Source of the DNA: Mucilaginibacter sp.
Lineage (GTDB): Bacteria; Bacteroidota; Bacteroidia; Sphingobacteriales; Sphingobacteriaceae
Assembly: GCA_030445275.1 (NCBI GenBank)
Contig: JAUCSE010000091.1
Coordinates: 1 to 64,000, forward strand
DNA length: 64,000 nucleotides
Reading direction: 5' to 3'
The number at the start of each line of letters is the position of its first letter. Positions within the stretch are counted from its first letter, which is position 1. Shown here one piece after another: positions 44,572 to 53,065 of this stretch. A program made the position numbers and the translations under genes. The notes under the pieces are model-generated. The model worked only from the letters and a program-made list of their open reading frames with translations, was not told the origin of the DNA and did not search any database.

Positions 44572-45456
44572 ATGAATAACAAAAGAGTAGTTTTTGATTT
44601 TGATATTTCCTTCACTAATGGTGGTGGCATACAGGGTCAGGATTTTAGACTGGATATTGATGGCAATACCATAACCGACCAGGAATTGGCGGATTATATT
44701 GTTAACGATATGCAATTGCTCATGGTGGGCAAGGTTGATATCCTGAATAAACATTACATCGAAGAAAAACATAAACGCAAGCCGGTTAATGCACGGGTGG
44801 ATGATAAATATATTGACCTGAGCCATACTATTTTTGATGGTTTAGTTACTTATAAAGGATTGCCATCGCCCATTATTTGTGATTATTTAAGTCGCGAACA
44901 ATCCAAGGTAAACTATGAGCCAGGTACTGAGTTTCAGATAGGAAAAATAGAAATGGTGACCAATACCGGCACTTATATAGATTGTCCGTTCCACCGGTTT
45001 GAAAACGGTAAGGATCTGTCGGAAATTGAGCTGGAACAATTTGCCGACCTGGAAGCCATCACCATCAACGCAGAAAATGTAACAGCGATTGATAAGCCAT
45101 ACTTTGTAGCCAAAGAGATCAGGAATAAGGCCGTACTGGTTTATACCGGTTGGAGCAAACACTGGAATACGCCCCAATATTTTGAAGGTCATCCCTATCT
45201 TACTGCCGATGCAGCCGAATATTTAAAGGAATGTAATGTAAAACTGGTGGGTATTGACAGCCATAATATTGACAATACCCGCGGCAAGAGCCGCCCGGCT
45301 CATACCACTTTACTTGGCGCCGAAATATTGATTGTAGAACATTTATGCAACCTGGATAAACTGCCCGAAAGTGGTTACCTGTTTAATGCGGTTCCTCCTA
45401 AATTTAAAGGAGCAGGTACATTTCCGGTGAGGGCCTACGCCAGTTTTAATTCTTGA
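44572..45456 (+). CDS. Cyclase-family hydrolase with an extra N-terminal domain
   Basis: A 294-residue protein. Residues from about 80 onward are the cyclase/kynurenine-formamidase fold (YIDLSHTIFDGL, TNTGTYIDCPFHRFENG, GIDSHNIDN). In the usual metal motif HxGTHxDxPxH the first two His are replaced by Asn and Tyr, while Asp and the last His remain; this variant motif exists in a subgroup of the family, so the enzyme may still be active. Residues 1-75 (VVFDFDISFTNGGGIQGQDFRLDI, LLMVGKVDILNKHYIEEKH) form a small module that other bacteria encode as a separate short protein. It lies 5 bp after the MFS remnant. Substrate unknown. Confidence 0.8.
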   Translation: MNNKRVVFDFDISFTNGGGIQGQDFRLDIDGNTITDQELADYIVNDMQLLMVGKVDILNKHYIEEKHKRKPVNARVDDKYIDLSHTIFDGLVTYKGLPSPIICDYLSREQSKVNYEPGTEFQIGKIEMVTNTGTYIDCPFHRFENGKDLSEIELEQFADLEAITINAENVTAIDKPYFVAKEIRNKAVLVYTGWSKHWNTPQYFEGHPYLTADAAEYLKECNVKLVGIDSHNIDNTRGKSRPAHTTLLGAEILIVEHLCNLDKLPESGYLFNAVPPKFKGAGTFPVRAYASFNS

Positions 45457-45471
45457 TGTCTTGCGTTTTAC

Positions 45472-46113
45472 CTATAATGTTTGGGCAGCATAATTAGTTT
45501 TTACTACCATTTTCCTGATAATGATCTCGGCAACAATCAGGTTTGGTATCCAGCACAACCATGCAACAATACGGTAGGCAACTATAAAATCATGGAATAC
45601 AAAACCAGCCAACAATGGCAGCCAGATACGTAAAGTAACCGCTGCAAAAGTAAGCGCGTAGTTTCGTATCATCCATTCTTGATGCTGACTGATATCCTTT
45701 TTAAGTATGCTGATGTAAGCCATTGCCACCGTAATAAACCAAAACATAGCCAACAGGGCAAAACCTAAAACACTGCCAATGCCACCAGTAGCAAAAAAAG
45801 CGATAAATAAACCGCTGACACTGCTTAAGAACACAGCACTAACATAAATTTTACCTGTTAAACGATGTGTGTTTAAATACTTGTCACGTAACCTTTGACT
45901 AAACTGTGTCCAACCGGTTAACAAGGCTATACCACCAAAAGTGATGTGGATATAAAATGCCGTGAACCATACACCACTATGGATCAGTTCTCTTGGCTTT
46001 TGGCTTAACAAACCTTTGTTTTGCATATCCACCAGATAATAAATAAGCGGATATAAGCCTACAACTATAGCCAAAAAGGCAAATAAAATCCAGGGTAATA
46101 TTTTAAGTTTCAT
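45472..46113 (-). CDS. DUF2306 membrane protein
   Basis: A 213-residue protein with five or six hydrophobic segments and His/Arg residues placed near the membrane (HITFGGIALLTGWTQF, HRLTGKIYV, QHQEWMIRNYALTFAAVTLRIWLP). That pattern matches DUF2306, a family of unknown role with histidines that recall heme-binding b-type proteins. It converges with the cyclase gene (15-bp gap) and shares no operon with it. Upstream lies a 630-bp repeat-rich spacer. Confidence 0.82.
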   Translation of the reverse strand: MKLKILPWILFAFLAIVVGLYPLIYYLVDMQNKGLLSQKPRELIHSGVWFTAFYIHITFGGIALLTGWTQFSQRLRDKYLNTHRLTGKIYVSAVFLSSVSGLFIAFFATGGIGSVLGFALLAMFWFITVAMAYISILKKDISQHQEWMIRNYALTFAAVTLRIWLPLLAGFVFHDFIVAYRIVAWLCWIPNLIVAEIIIRKMVVKTNYAAQTL

Positions 46114-46258
46114 ACACTTGGCTCAGGTTATCAATAATTTAATTTTTAGATGCTGAGCGTTAAATGTTTGTTACAATAATTTTACAATCCTTACTGGTTA
46201 GTATTTTTTTAATAATATACAAACGCGTCATTGAGGTATGAAGACAGGAAGATGGCCT

Positions 46259-46330
46259 GTCATCCTGAGCTTGTCAAAGGATCGTGCGTAGAGGCCTGCC
46301 CACCATGCTTCGACGGAGCTCAGCATGACA
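46259..46330. repeat. TGTCAT/ATGACA hairpin element
   Basis: TGTCATCCTGAGC at 46259-46271 is inverted at 46318-46330 as GCTCAGCATGACA, with a partly paired interior around CTTGTCAAAGG and CTTCGACGGA. It is the same family as 4593-4674. Confidence 0.7.
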
Positions 46331-46500
46331 ACCTTATTTTTTTCCCGTTGCCTGTGTCCTCACAGGCAACTATGCAAATCGTCTGTGAGGACATGGACTA
46401 TGGTTATTCGGTGGCCTGTCGTTCTGGGTTGTGAATCTTCGGACTCTGAAGTTGAAATGACATACTAAAATTATGATCGAAACTCAATCACTTATAAAAT

Positions 46501-46602
46501 ATGTCATTGCGATCCGCCAGCGGGCGGAGAGACAATCTCATGCTATACAGGATCTTCTGGCATAGTTCGCGATTGCTTTGTCGTTCCTCCTCGCAATGAC
46601 AT
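46501..46602. repeat. TGTCAT/ATGACA hairpin element
   Basis: ATGTCATTGCGA at 46501-46512 is inverted exactly at 46591-46602 (TCGCAATGACAT). The interior has GCCAGCGGGC and a second inverted pair, TGCTATA/TATGCCA-like. The element is 102 bp. Confidence 0.7.
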
Positions 46603-46746
46603 GAGGAAAACACTTCATGGGTAGAATGGTGAAAAATCTAATCGCAGAATAGATCCTTCGTTCCTCAGGATGACAAGGTTAAGAATGGGATTGCTTTGTC
46701 GTTCCTCCTCATGATTACAATTTTTATTCGTTCTTAAACAGCTTCT

Positions 46747-47895
46747 TTAGTATTTTTTCAACCCGATCCCGTATTGTATCAATGTCGCTGTTTCCCTTGA
46801 TACTCTTATTAAATTTTCCTCTGTATGCTTCAATGCGGTTGCCATGTCTGATGGTTCATTGCCTATGGCTAATAATACGTTAAAGTATTGGCTCAGTTGC
46901 TCATTCAATCTGGCAGGTATTTTGCCGGCAAGTCCAATTACGGGTATGCCTTTTAGTTTCGCGCTTCGGGCCACACCAAAAGGGCCTTTGCCTTGCAGGG
47001 TTTGTTCGTCAATACTTCCTTCGCCGGTTATCACCATGGCGCTTTTGTCCAGGGCTTTTTCAAATTCGGTAAGCTCCATAAAATGATCTATCCCATTTAC
47101 CAGTTTGGCATTTAAATACGCATATACACCAGCAGATGCTCCACCGGCAGTGCCGCCATATTTAATATCGGATATGTATTTACCGGTTTGCTGCCGGGTA
47201 ATTTCGGTGAATTTAGTCAGGCCTGCTTCCAGTTTTTTTACAGCGATGGCATCTGCCCCTTTCTGCGGACCAAAAACGGCTGCCGCTCCTCTAGGGCCCA
47301 ACAGCTTGTTATCAACATCGCACAGTACAATGATCTCACAATCTGGCAAACGTTTATCCAGGTTTGATGTATCAATCTGCTCAAGCTCAGTAAGGCTCTC
47401 CGGCATATTAGTAAGCTCCCGGCCTGCTGCATCCAAAAACCGAACACCAAGCGCAGCTAAAATACCGGTGCCGCCATCAACTGTTGCTGAGCCACCCATC
47501 GCAATCAATATTTTATTTACACCGGCATCCAAAGCCTTACTGATCATTTCGCCGGTTCCATAAGAGGTGGCTGATAAAGGGTCGAGCTCATCATGCTTTA
47601 ACAATCTTAAACCTGATGCATCGGCCATTTCAATAACAGCGGTTTTATCGTTATCAATTAAGCCAAATGAAGCATGAATAAGCCTCCTTAGCGGATCATG
47701 TACCTCAACCGGAACATGAGTGCCTTTTAATTGCTGAATGATCAAGCTGGCCGTTCCATCGCCGCCATCGGCTATCGGGAAACATTCTGTGGTACATTCC
47801 AGCTTACTTAAACTGATACCTTTTTGAATAGCCTGTGCGGCAGCATAAGCGCTTAAGCTGTTTTTAAAGGCATTGGGGGCTATCAGAATATGCAT
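46747..47895 (-). CDS. Glycerate kinase (GlxK/GarK type)
   Basis: A 382-residue protein of the glycerate 2-kinase family I. It starts MHILIAPNAFKNSLSAYAAAQAIQKGI and shows FPIADGGDGTASLI and IAMGGSATVDGGTGILAALG, both highly conserved, with GAAAVFGPQKGA and VITGEGSIDEQTLQGKGPFGVA towards the end. It phosphorylates D-glycerate to a phosphoglycerate that enters glycolysis. It follows the outer-membrane-like gene by 63 bp on the same strand as the glp genes, so three-carbon compounds appear to be the theme of the operon; co-transcription is likely but not certain. Confidence 0.9.
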   Translation of the reverse strand: MHILIAPNAFKNSLSAYAAAQAIQKGISLSKLECTTECFPIADGGDGTASLIIQQLKGTHVPVEVHDPLRRLIHASFGLIDNDKTAVIEMADASGLRLLKHDELDPLSATSYGTGEMISKALDAGVNKILIAMGGSATVDGGTGILAALGVRFLDAAGRELTNMPESLTELEQIDTSNLDKRLPDCEIIVLCDVDNKLLGPRGAAAVFGPQKGADAIAVKKLEAGLTKFTEITRQQTGKYISDIKYGGTAGGASAGVYAYLNAKLVNGIDHFMELTEFEKALDKSAMVITGEGSIDEQTLQGKGPFGVARSAKLKGIPVIGLAGKIPARLNEQLSQYFNVLLAIGNEPSDMATALKHTEENLIRVSRETATLIQYGIGLKKY

Positions 47896-47958
47896 AAACT
47901 CAAACTAAATGGAAAATAGAATTAAAGGTAACAAGTGTTTTGCTTGTTACCCTTATTT

Positions 47959-48738
47959 TTAAAATACATTTAAAATTAACTGCAATGCCCCATATTTATG
48001 CTCGGGACTAAACATAGCCGTTGCCGAAATTGGTAGGTGGTAATTAAAAATTATCAGATCCTTATTCAGCGTTAAGCCTGCGTTTACAATGTTGGGTTTT
48101 GATCCGTAAAAGTTTTGATCGCGGCCAAAGGCAAAGGCACCCGCTGCAAAAATATGCAGATCAGAGGTTCCTTCCTTCCATAACCGGTAATCCAATATCA
48201 CATAATTAGAGTATGCATTACCTAAAGAGCCATCACTTTTTACATAGGTATCGCGGCCCTGTACAATGGTGCTCCAGTTGATACTTAAAGGAAACGAATC
48301 CTTAAACTGATAACCCACCGTAACATCAATAAAATGCGACGTACTTGCTTTGTTATAGTTAAACAGATCGGCATTCGGATAATTGGTAAAATTGTTAATA
48401 TCCCAAACCGATGCACTGAAGCCCGATTTGTTTGCATATTTCACATAGTAATCAAACTCCTTATAATCGCCCGTAAAGCCGGCCCCGCCCCACATACCAA
48501 TGGCAAAATTTCCATCGCGGGTGGTATAGTGCATATCCACATCGGTAATCGGTGCATTTGATACCTTAAATCCGCGCCATAGGTACAATGACCTTACCTG
48601 TAAATTAGCATCAAACGGCTTGTATTTTTTTACAACAGTCGAGTCTTTTTTCCTTGCTGTGGTATCTTGTGCCATGCTTTGAAGACAAAGGCATAGCCCA
48701 AGTATGGCCAAAGGGCCAACTTTATAAATCGTTTTCAT
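47959..48738 (-). CDS. Predicted outer-membrane beta-barrel protein
   Basis: A 259-residue exported protein (signal peptide ending LQSMAQ). The rest alternates aromatic and polar residues every two positions (VRSLYLWRGFKVSNAPITDVDMHYTTRDGNFAIGMWGGAGF, FDYYVKYANKSGFSASVW) and ends in VF, as beta-barrels do; about ten to twelve strands are likely. I know of no exact function. Because it sits between glpF and glycerate kinase it may act as a passive pore or binding protein for small polyols. Confidence 0.7.
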   Translation of the reverse strand: MKTIYKVGPLAILGLCLCLQSMAQDTTARKKDSTVVKKYKPFDANLQVRSLYLWRGFKVSNAPITDVDMHYTTRDGNFAIGMWGGAGFTGDYKEFDYYVKYANKSGFSASVWDINNFTNYPNADLFNYNKASTSHFIDVTVGYQFKDSFPLSINWSTIVQGRDTYVKSDGSLGNAYSNYVILDYRLWKEGTSDLHIFAAGAFAFGRDQNFYGSKPNIVNAGLTLNKDLIIFNYHLPISATAMFSPEHKYGALQLILNVF

Positions 48739-48779
48739 AAAACTCTGGTTTTAAAAAGAAATAATAATTGGGTTTATTG

Positions 48780-49517
48780 TTAATGGCCTATTGCCAGATT
48801 TGTGTACAAGAAAGCAGCTATCGCCGCGCCAATAATTGGACCTAAAATAGGGATCCATGCGTATGCCCAGTCGCTGGTGCCTTTACTTTTAATGGGTAAA
48901 ATAGCGTGCATGATGCGTGGTCCTAAATCACGGGCCGGGTTAATGGCATAACCGGTTGTGCCACCAAGCGATAACCCAATTACCCAAACCAATAAAGCTA
49001 CGGGCACAGCGCCTACAGAACCTAGTCCTATAGGTGTTTTACTCGGCGTTATCTCGGCCCCTGAAATATAAAAAATGGTAAACAGCAGCACAAACGCGCC
49101 TATAATCTCGCTCGTTATGTTTGATACATAGTTACGAATGGCGGGGCCGGTGCAAAAAATCGCTAAAATTCCACCCGGATTATCGGTGCGCTGAAAATGG
49201 TCGTAATACATGAGCCACACTAAAAAAGCGCCTAAACAGGCACCCAAAAGCTGCGCGGCAATATAAACCGGCACACTGGCCCAGGCAAACTTACCCGCAA
49301 TGGCTAGGGCTATGGTAACCGCGGGGTTTAAATGCGCCCCGCTATATGGACCGGCAACAACAACGCCTACAAAAACGGCCAGTCCCCAAGCCGTGGTGAT
49401 AACTATCCAACCGCTATTATTCCCCTTGGTATCATTTAAAAGAACGTTGGCAACTACGCCATCGCCTAAAAGTATAAGCAACATAGTGCCTAACAACTCA
49501 GCCATAAATGGTGACAT
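48780..49517 (-). CDS. glpF: Glycerol facilitator (MIP family)
   Basis: A 245-residue channel with six membrane helices and two half-helices. The two NPA motifs are HLNPAV (first) and INPARD (second). Asp after NPAR in the second motif (NPARDLGPR) is typical of aquaglyceroporins rather than water-only channels. It lets glycerol diffuse into the cell, where the kinase next to it traps it. It is in an operon of glpD, glpK, glpF order on the minus strand, 35 bp after glpK. Confidence 0.93.
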   Translation of the reverse strand: MSPFMAELLGTMLLILLGDGVVANVLLNDTKGNNSGWIVITTAWGLAVFVGVVVAGPYSGAHLNPAVTIALAIAGKFAWASVPVYIAAQLLGACLGAFLVWLMYYDHFQRTDNPGGILAIFCTGPAIRNYVSNITSEIIGAFVLLFTIFYISGAEITPSKTPIGLGSVGAVPVALLVWVIGLSLGGTTGYAINPARDLGPRIMHAILPIKSKGTSDWAYAWIPILGPIIGAAIAAFLYTNLAIGH

Positions 49518-49552
49518 ATTGATATTGAATTAATGGTGAATAATTAAATTAA

Positions 49553-51055
49553 TTAAGATCCAGGCTCATCGGTCCAGGATTGGGCAGCATGAATAGCTTT
49601 TTTCCAATCTTTAATACCTTGTTTAATTTTCTTTAGATCAGCTTCGGGCGTAAATTCCTTTTCCGATTTCCATAACTGCTGTATCTCCTCTACATTTTTC
49701 CAATATCCTACAGCTAAACCAGCCAGATAAGCAGCGCCCAAAGCCGTTGTTTCAACCACATTAGGTCTTATTACCTTACAGTTAAGCAGGTTTGACTGAA
49801 ATTGCATCAGCAAATTATTGCTTGTCGCGCCGCCGTCAACTCTTAATTCTTTGATCTCCATCTTGCTGTCGGCTTCCATCGCTTTTAGCACATCCATGGT
49901 TTGGTAGGCTATGGATTCTAACGCCGCTCTTGCAATGTGCGATGCGGTGCTACCGCGGCTAAGGCCTACAATGGTACCGCGTACATCCGGTTTCCAATAT
50001 GGCGCTCCCAGACCTGCAAAAGCTGGTACAAAATATACGCCCTGAGTGTCTTCCACTGCCAATGCCAGCTTTTCTACATCGGCCGATGTTTTGATAATAC
50101 CCAAACCATCGCGCAGCCATTGCACTACAGCGCCACCAATAAATATACTGCCCTCAAAGGCATATTGTATTTTCCCGTTGATTTTCCAGGCGATAGTGGT
50201 TAACAGGTTATTTTTTGATTCAATAAATTTATCGCCAATGTTCATCAGCATGAAACAGCCTGTTCCGTAGGTGTTTTTAACCATGGCTTTTTCGGTACAC
50301 ATCTGACCAAAAAGCGCGGCATGCTGGTCGCCTGCTATACCTGCAATAGGAACTTTTGAGGCGAAGATGGTGGTCGCGGTTTCGCCATATACCTCGCTGG
50401 ATTGCTTTACTTCGGGCAGCATGCTTTTAGGGATATCAAAAAGCGCTATCAGCTCGTCGTCCCATTGCTGTGTTTTGATATTAAAAAGCATGGTGCGGCC
50501 GGCATTGGTAACATCGGTAACATGCACATGCCCGCGGGTAAATTTCCATACCAGCCAACTATCAACTGTGCCAAATGCCAGTTCGCCTTTTTCGGCTTTT
50601 TTACGGGCACCTTTCACATTGTCCAGTATCCATCTGATCTTTGATGCCGAAAAATAGGCATCGATTACCAGGCCTGTTTTTGAACGGATCAGATCTTCGT
50701 GACCGTCCTTTTTTAATTTATCGCAAAAAGGTGCGGTACGACGATCCTGCCAGACGATGGCGTTATAAACCGGTTCGCTTGTATTACGATCCCACACTAT
50801 GGTTGTTTCGCGTTGATTGGTGATGCCTATGGCTTTCAGATTGGTACCATTGATACCCATCTTAACGGTTGCTTCTGCCGCTACACTTGCCTGCGTAGAC
50901 CAGATCTCGTTAGGATCATGCTCCACCCAACCAGATTGCGGAAATATCTGTTTAAACTCCTTTTGGGCAACAGATTTAATTTGACCCTTGTGATCAAATA
51001 CGATAGCACGGGAACTGGTTGTACCCTGATCTAAAGCTAAAATGTACTCTTCCAT
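49553..51055 (-). CDS. glpK: Glycerol kinase
   Basis: A 500-residue FGGY-family sugar kinase. It starts EEYILALDQGTTSSRAIVFDHKG, the phosphate-binding motif, and has AIGITNQRETTIVWD, GIAGDQHAALFGQMC and the C-terminal LRVDGGATSNNLLMQFQSNLL, all of GlpK. The usual length is about 500. It converts glycerol to glycerol-3-phosphate with ATP. Position between glpD and glpF fits. Control by the DeoR-type repressor at 53066 is likely. Confidence 0.96.
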   Translation of the reverse strand: MEEYILALDQGTTSSRAIVFDHKGQIKSVAQKEFKQIFPQSGWVEHDPNEIWSTQASVAAEATVKMGINGTNLKAIGITNQRETTIVWDRNTSEPVYNAIVWQDRRTAPFCDKLKKDGHEDLIRSKTGLVIDAYFSASKIRWILDNVKGARKKAEKGELAFGTVDSWLVWKFTRGHVHVTDVTNAGRTMLFNIKTQQWDDELIALFDIPKSMLPEVKQSSEVYGETATTIFASKVPIAGIAGDQHAALFGQMCTEKAMVKNTYGTGCFMLMNIGDKFIESKNNLLTTIAWKINGKIQYAFEGSIFIGGAVVQWLRDGLGIIKTSADVEKLALAVEDTQGVYFVPAFAGLGAPYWKPDVRGTIVGLSRGSTASHIARAALESIAYQTMDVLKAMEADSKMEIKELRVDGGATSNNLLMQFQSNLLNCKVIRPNVVETTALGAAYLAGLAVGYWKNVEEIQQLWKSEKEFTPEADLKKIKQGIKDWKKAIHAAQSWTDEPGS

Positions 51056-51091
51056 AATTTATGCGTTCTTCTTGGTTTTATATACTTAGTT

Positions 51092-51178
51092 AGCCTCACC
51101 TAAATCCTCTCCAAAGGAGAGGATTTTAACTTCACTCGTTTCGAACCATCTCCCTTGGAGAGGGCAGGATGAGGCCCT
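51092..51178. repeat. Inverted repeat between glpD and glpK
   Basis: The 129-bp gap between glpD and glpK contains an 11-bp perfect hairpin (51102-51112 with 51116-51126, loop AAA) nested in a longer imperfect inverted repeat with GCCTCACC at its left and GGATGAGGC at its right. In the minus-strand transcript it could act as an attenuator or processing site that adjusts glpK against glpD. The same type of CCTCTCC/GGAGAGG repeat is widespread in Bacteroidota. Confidence 0.55.
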
Positions 51179-51184
51179 GTTTAT

Positions 51185-52786
51185 TTATATTTTTTTAGCT
51201 TGATAAGGTTCCAGTAAATAGCCATTGGCTAAGGTTGTAAAAGTAGTTACCTGTTCTTTTTCCCAGGCTGCATCCTTGTTAAGTTCCTTTGCTACCAGGC
51301 TGGCAACAAGAGGCGCCATATCAATTGCCGCACGCGCATTCAGGAACAGAGATCGTACCCTTCGCGCCAGGATATCCTCAACACTACGGGCCATTTCATG
51401 GCGTACACCCCACACTACTTCGGCTTGTATGTAAGGCATGTCCGGGTGCATTTTGTTGCCCCATTCGGCATTCTCCTTAACCAGGGCAAGCAGGGCTGTT
51501 TCATCACTACCATAAACATATAAATGATCATTACGGTCAACATTCAGTTTACTGCCATGTATCGGTAAATCTTTAGTAACACTTGGTTGTGGGGTCAGCT
51601 TACCCACTTCAATGGCCTTGTTAATGGTATCCTCGCCCATGCGGCGATAGGTTGTCCATTTACCACCTGTTATAGTAATCAGGCCTGATTCAGAAACAAG
51701 CAGCTTATGGCTACGTGATATTTCCTTTGTTTTTGATGAATCGCCCTCCGGAGCGGCCAGCGGGCGCAGGCCTGCAAATACGCTGAGCACATCCTTACGG
51801 GTTGGCGCTTTGGTCAGGTACTTTTCGGCGGTACGTATAATAAAATCTATCTCTTCTTCCAACGCCCTTGGTTCCAGGCTGTGTTCGTTAAGCGGGGTAT
51901 CGGTTGTACCTACCACCAGCTTATCATGCCATGGCACGGCAAAAAGTACGCGGCCATCCTCTGTTTTAGGGATCATGATGGCATCCTCACCGGGCATAAA
52001 TGATCTGTCGAGCACCAAATGCACCCCCTGACTTGGCCTAACCATTGGCTTTTTACCAGGTTTATCCATCTGCAGCAGATCATCAACAAACACACCGGTG
52101 GCATTGATCACAGTTTTTCCTTTTATTTCATAAGTCTGACCGGTTTCTATATCGGTAGTAACAACACCCGCGATTTGCTTCTGATCATTTTTAACCAAAC
52201 TGATCACACGGAAATAGTTCAGTATGGTGGCGCCCTGCTCCAGCGAGGTTTGAGCCAGGTTAATAGCCAGTCTGGAATCATCAAACTGGCCGTCATGATA
52301 TACAACGCCTCCCCATAAACCTTTTTGGTTGATGGTGGGCAGTTTACGGATTACTTCTTTTTTGGAGATATGCTTTGCACGGCCAAAACCTAATTTGCCG
52401 GCTAACAGATCATACAGCGTTAAGCCTATGGTATAAAAAGCGCCACCCCACCATTCATAATTGGGGATGATGAACGATTCGTTTTTTACCAGGTGCGGCG
52501 CGTTTTTAAGCAGCAGTCCACGTTCATGTAAAGCTTCACGCACCAGACCTATATCGCCCTGTGCCAGGTAGCGCACACCACCATGCACCAATTTGGTACT
52601 GCGGCTTGAGGTTCCCTTTGCAAAATCGGCCTGCTCCAACAATATCGTTTTGTAACCACGCGAGGCGGCATCTAATGCAGCCCCTAAACCGGTGGCCCCA
52701 CCGCCTACTATAATTACATCCCAAACTTTTTCAGTATCAGATAAAGCCTTTACGATATCGTTCCTGTTTGTTGCTACCATGATCAT
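51185..52786 (-). CDS. glpD: Aerobic glycerol-3-phosphate dehydrogenase
   Basis: A 533-residue flavoprotein. The dinucleotide motif IIVGGGATGLGAALDAASRGYKTILLEQADFAKGTSSRSTKLVHGGVRYL is the GlpD hallmark, and GVVYHDGQFDDSRL plus VFAGLRPLAAPEGDSSKTKEISRSHKLLVSESGLITITGGKWTTYRRM fill the FAD/substrate core. It oxidises glycerol-3-phosphate to dihydroxyacetone phosphate and passes electrons to quinone at the inner membrane. It is the first gene of the minus-strand glp operon. ATG at 52786 is followed by another Met at residue 3 (MIMVATN), so a slightly shorter start is possible. Confidence 0.95.
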   Translation of the reverse strand: MIMVATNRNDIVKALSDTEKVWDVIIVGGGATGLGAALDAASRGYKTILLEQADFAKGTSSRSTKLVHGGVRYLAQGDIGLVREALHERGLLLKNAPHLVKNESFIIPNYEWWGGAFYTIGLTLYDLLAGKLGFGRAKHISKKEVIRKLPTINQKGLWGGVVYHDGQFDDSRLAINLAQTSLEQGATILNYFRVISLVKNDQKQIAGVVTTDIETGQTYEIKGKTVINATGVFVDDLLQMDKPGKKPMVRPSQGVHLVLDRSFMPGEDAIMIPKTEDGRVLFAVPWHDKLVVGTTDTPLNEHSLEPRALEEEIDFIIRTAEKYLTKAPTRKDVLSVFAGLRPLAAPEGDSSKTKEISRSHKLLVSESGLITITGGKWTTYRRMGEDTINKAIEVGKLTPQPSVTKDLPIHGSKLNVDRNDHLYVYGSDETALLALVKENAEWGNKMHPDMPYIQAEVVWGVRHEMARSVEDILARRVRSLFLNARAAIDMAPLVASLVAKELNKDAAWEKEQVTTFTTLANGYLLEPYQAKKI

Positions 52787-52814
52787 TGTATTATATTGTC
52801 TGTTTTGAAATCAA

Positions 52815-52824
52815 TTTCGATTTC
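52815..52824. promoter_or_regulatory. CGAAA-type operator-like site, glpD side
   Basis: TTTCGATTTC, read on the minus strand GAAATCGAAA, sits directly downstream of the proposed glpD promoter box. DeoR/GlpR-type repressors bind repeated TTCG/CGAA half-sites, and the neighbouring gene encodes such a repressor. Confidence 0.45.
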
Positions 52825-52829
52825 TATAT

Positions 52830-52861
52830 CAAATCTATAAATAATAACAATTCGAAACAAA
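52830..52861 (-). promoter_or_regulatory. Proposed glpD promoter
   Basis: On the minus strand TAGATTTG (52837-52830) matches the Bacteroidota -7 box TAnnTTTG, with TTTG (52861-52858) 20 bp upstream as the -33 element. The start would fall about 52823, 37 bp before the glpD ATG. CGAAA-type operator-like sequences overlap both ends. Confidence 0.5.
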
Positions 52862-52866
52862 ATAAA
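52851..52866. promoter_or_regulatory. CGAAA-type operator-like site over the -33 element
   Basis: TTCGAAACAAAATAAA contains a TTCGAA palindrome and the unit CGAAACAAAAT, which recurs at 52968-52978. It overlaps the -33 element of the proposed glpD promoter, as a repressor site would. Confidence 0.45.
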
Positions 52867-52941
52867 ATATGTTAAATTTTAATTTTTGTAAAAAATGCCT
52901 AAATTATTGCTATAAGCAATCATTTGTTTACTAAAATTGGC

Positions 52942-52978
52942 TTTTCGAATTAAAAATCGAAATAAATCGAAACAAAAT
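52942..52978. promoter_or_regulatory. Cluster of CGAAA repeats, glpR side
   Basis: TTTTCGAATT (52942-52951) is followed by AATCGAAATAAATCGAAA (52955-52972) and CAAAAT. Three CGAA half-sites at roughly 10-bp spacing are consistent with a DeoR-type operator on one helical face. The cluster lies between the two divergent promoters. Confidence 0.5.
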
Positions 52979-53011
52979 CATAATTTTATTAAATCCATAC
53001 TTCATAAATCC

Positions 53012-53044
53012 TTTAGGAAACATTTAACGTAATTGTTATTTTTG
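53012..53044 (+). promoter_or_regulatory. Proposed glpR promoter
   Basis: TATTTTTG at 53037-53044 matches TAnnTTTG, with a weaker TTTA (53012-53015) 21 bp upstream. It is 22 bp before the ATG at 53066, giving a short leader. Confidence 0.4.
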
Positions 53045-53065
53045 ATAACCAAATTAATTAAACAG

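Larger units (their letters stand above)
46114..46746. repeat. Repeat-rich intergenic region without genes
   Basis: These 633 bp hold no supported gene; the ORF at 46231-46434 runs over repeats. Two hairpin elements with TGTCAT/ATGACA ends are visible, 46259-46330 and 46501-46602, together with fragments (CGCGTCATTGAGG at 46225, CTTCGTTCCTCAGGATGACA near 46660, CGTTCCTCCTCATGATTAC near 46700). It looks like an accumulation site of one repeat family. Confidence 0.75.

Noticed and set aside
46231..46434. 67-residue ORF in the repeat-rich gap
   Set aside because: It consists of hairpin repeat sequence and has no protein-like features.
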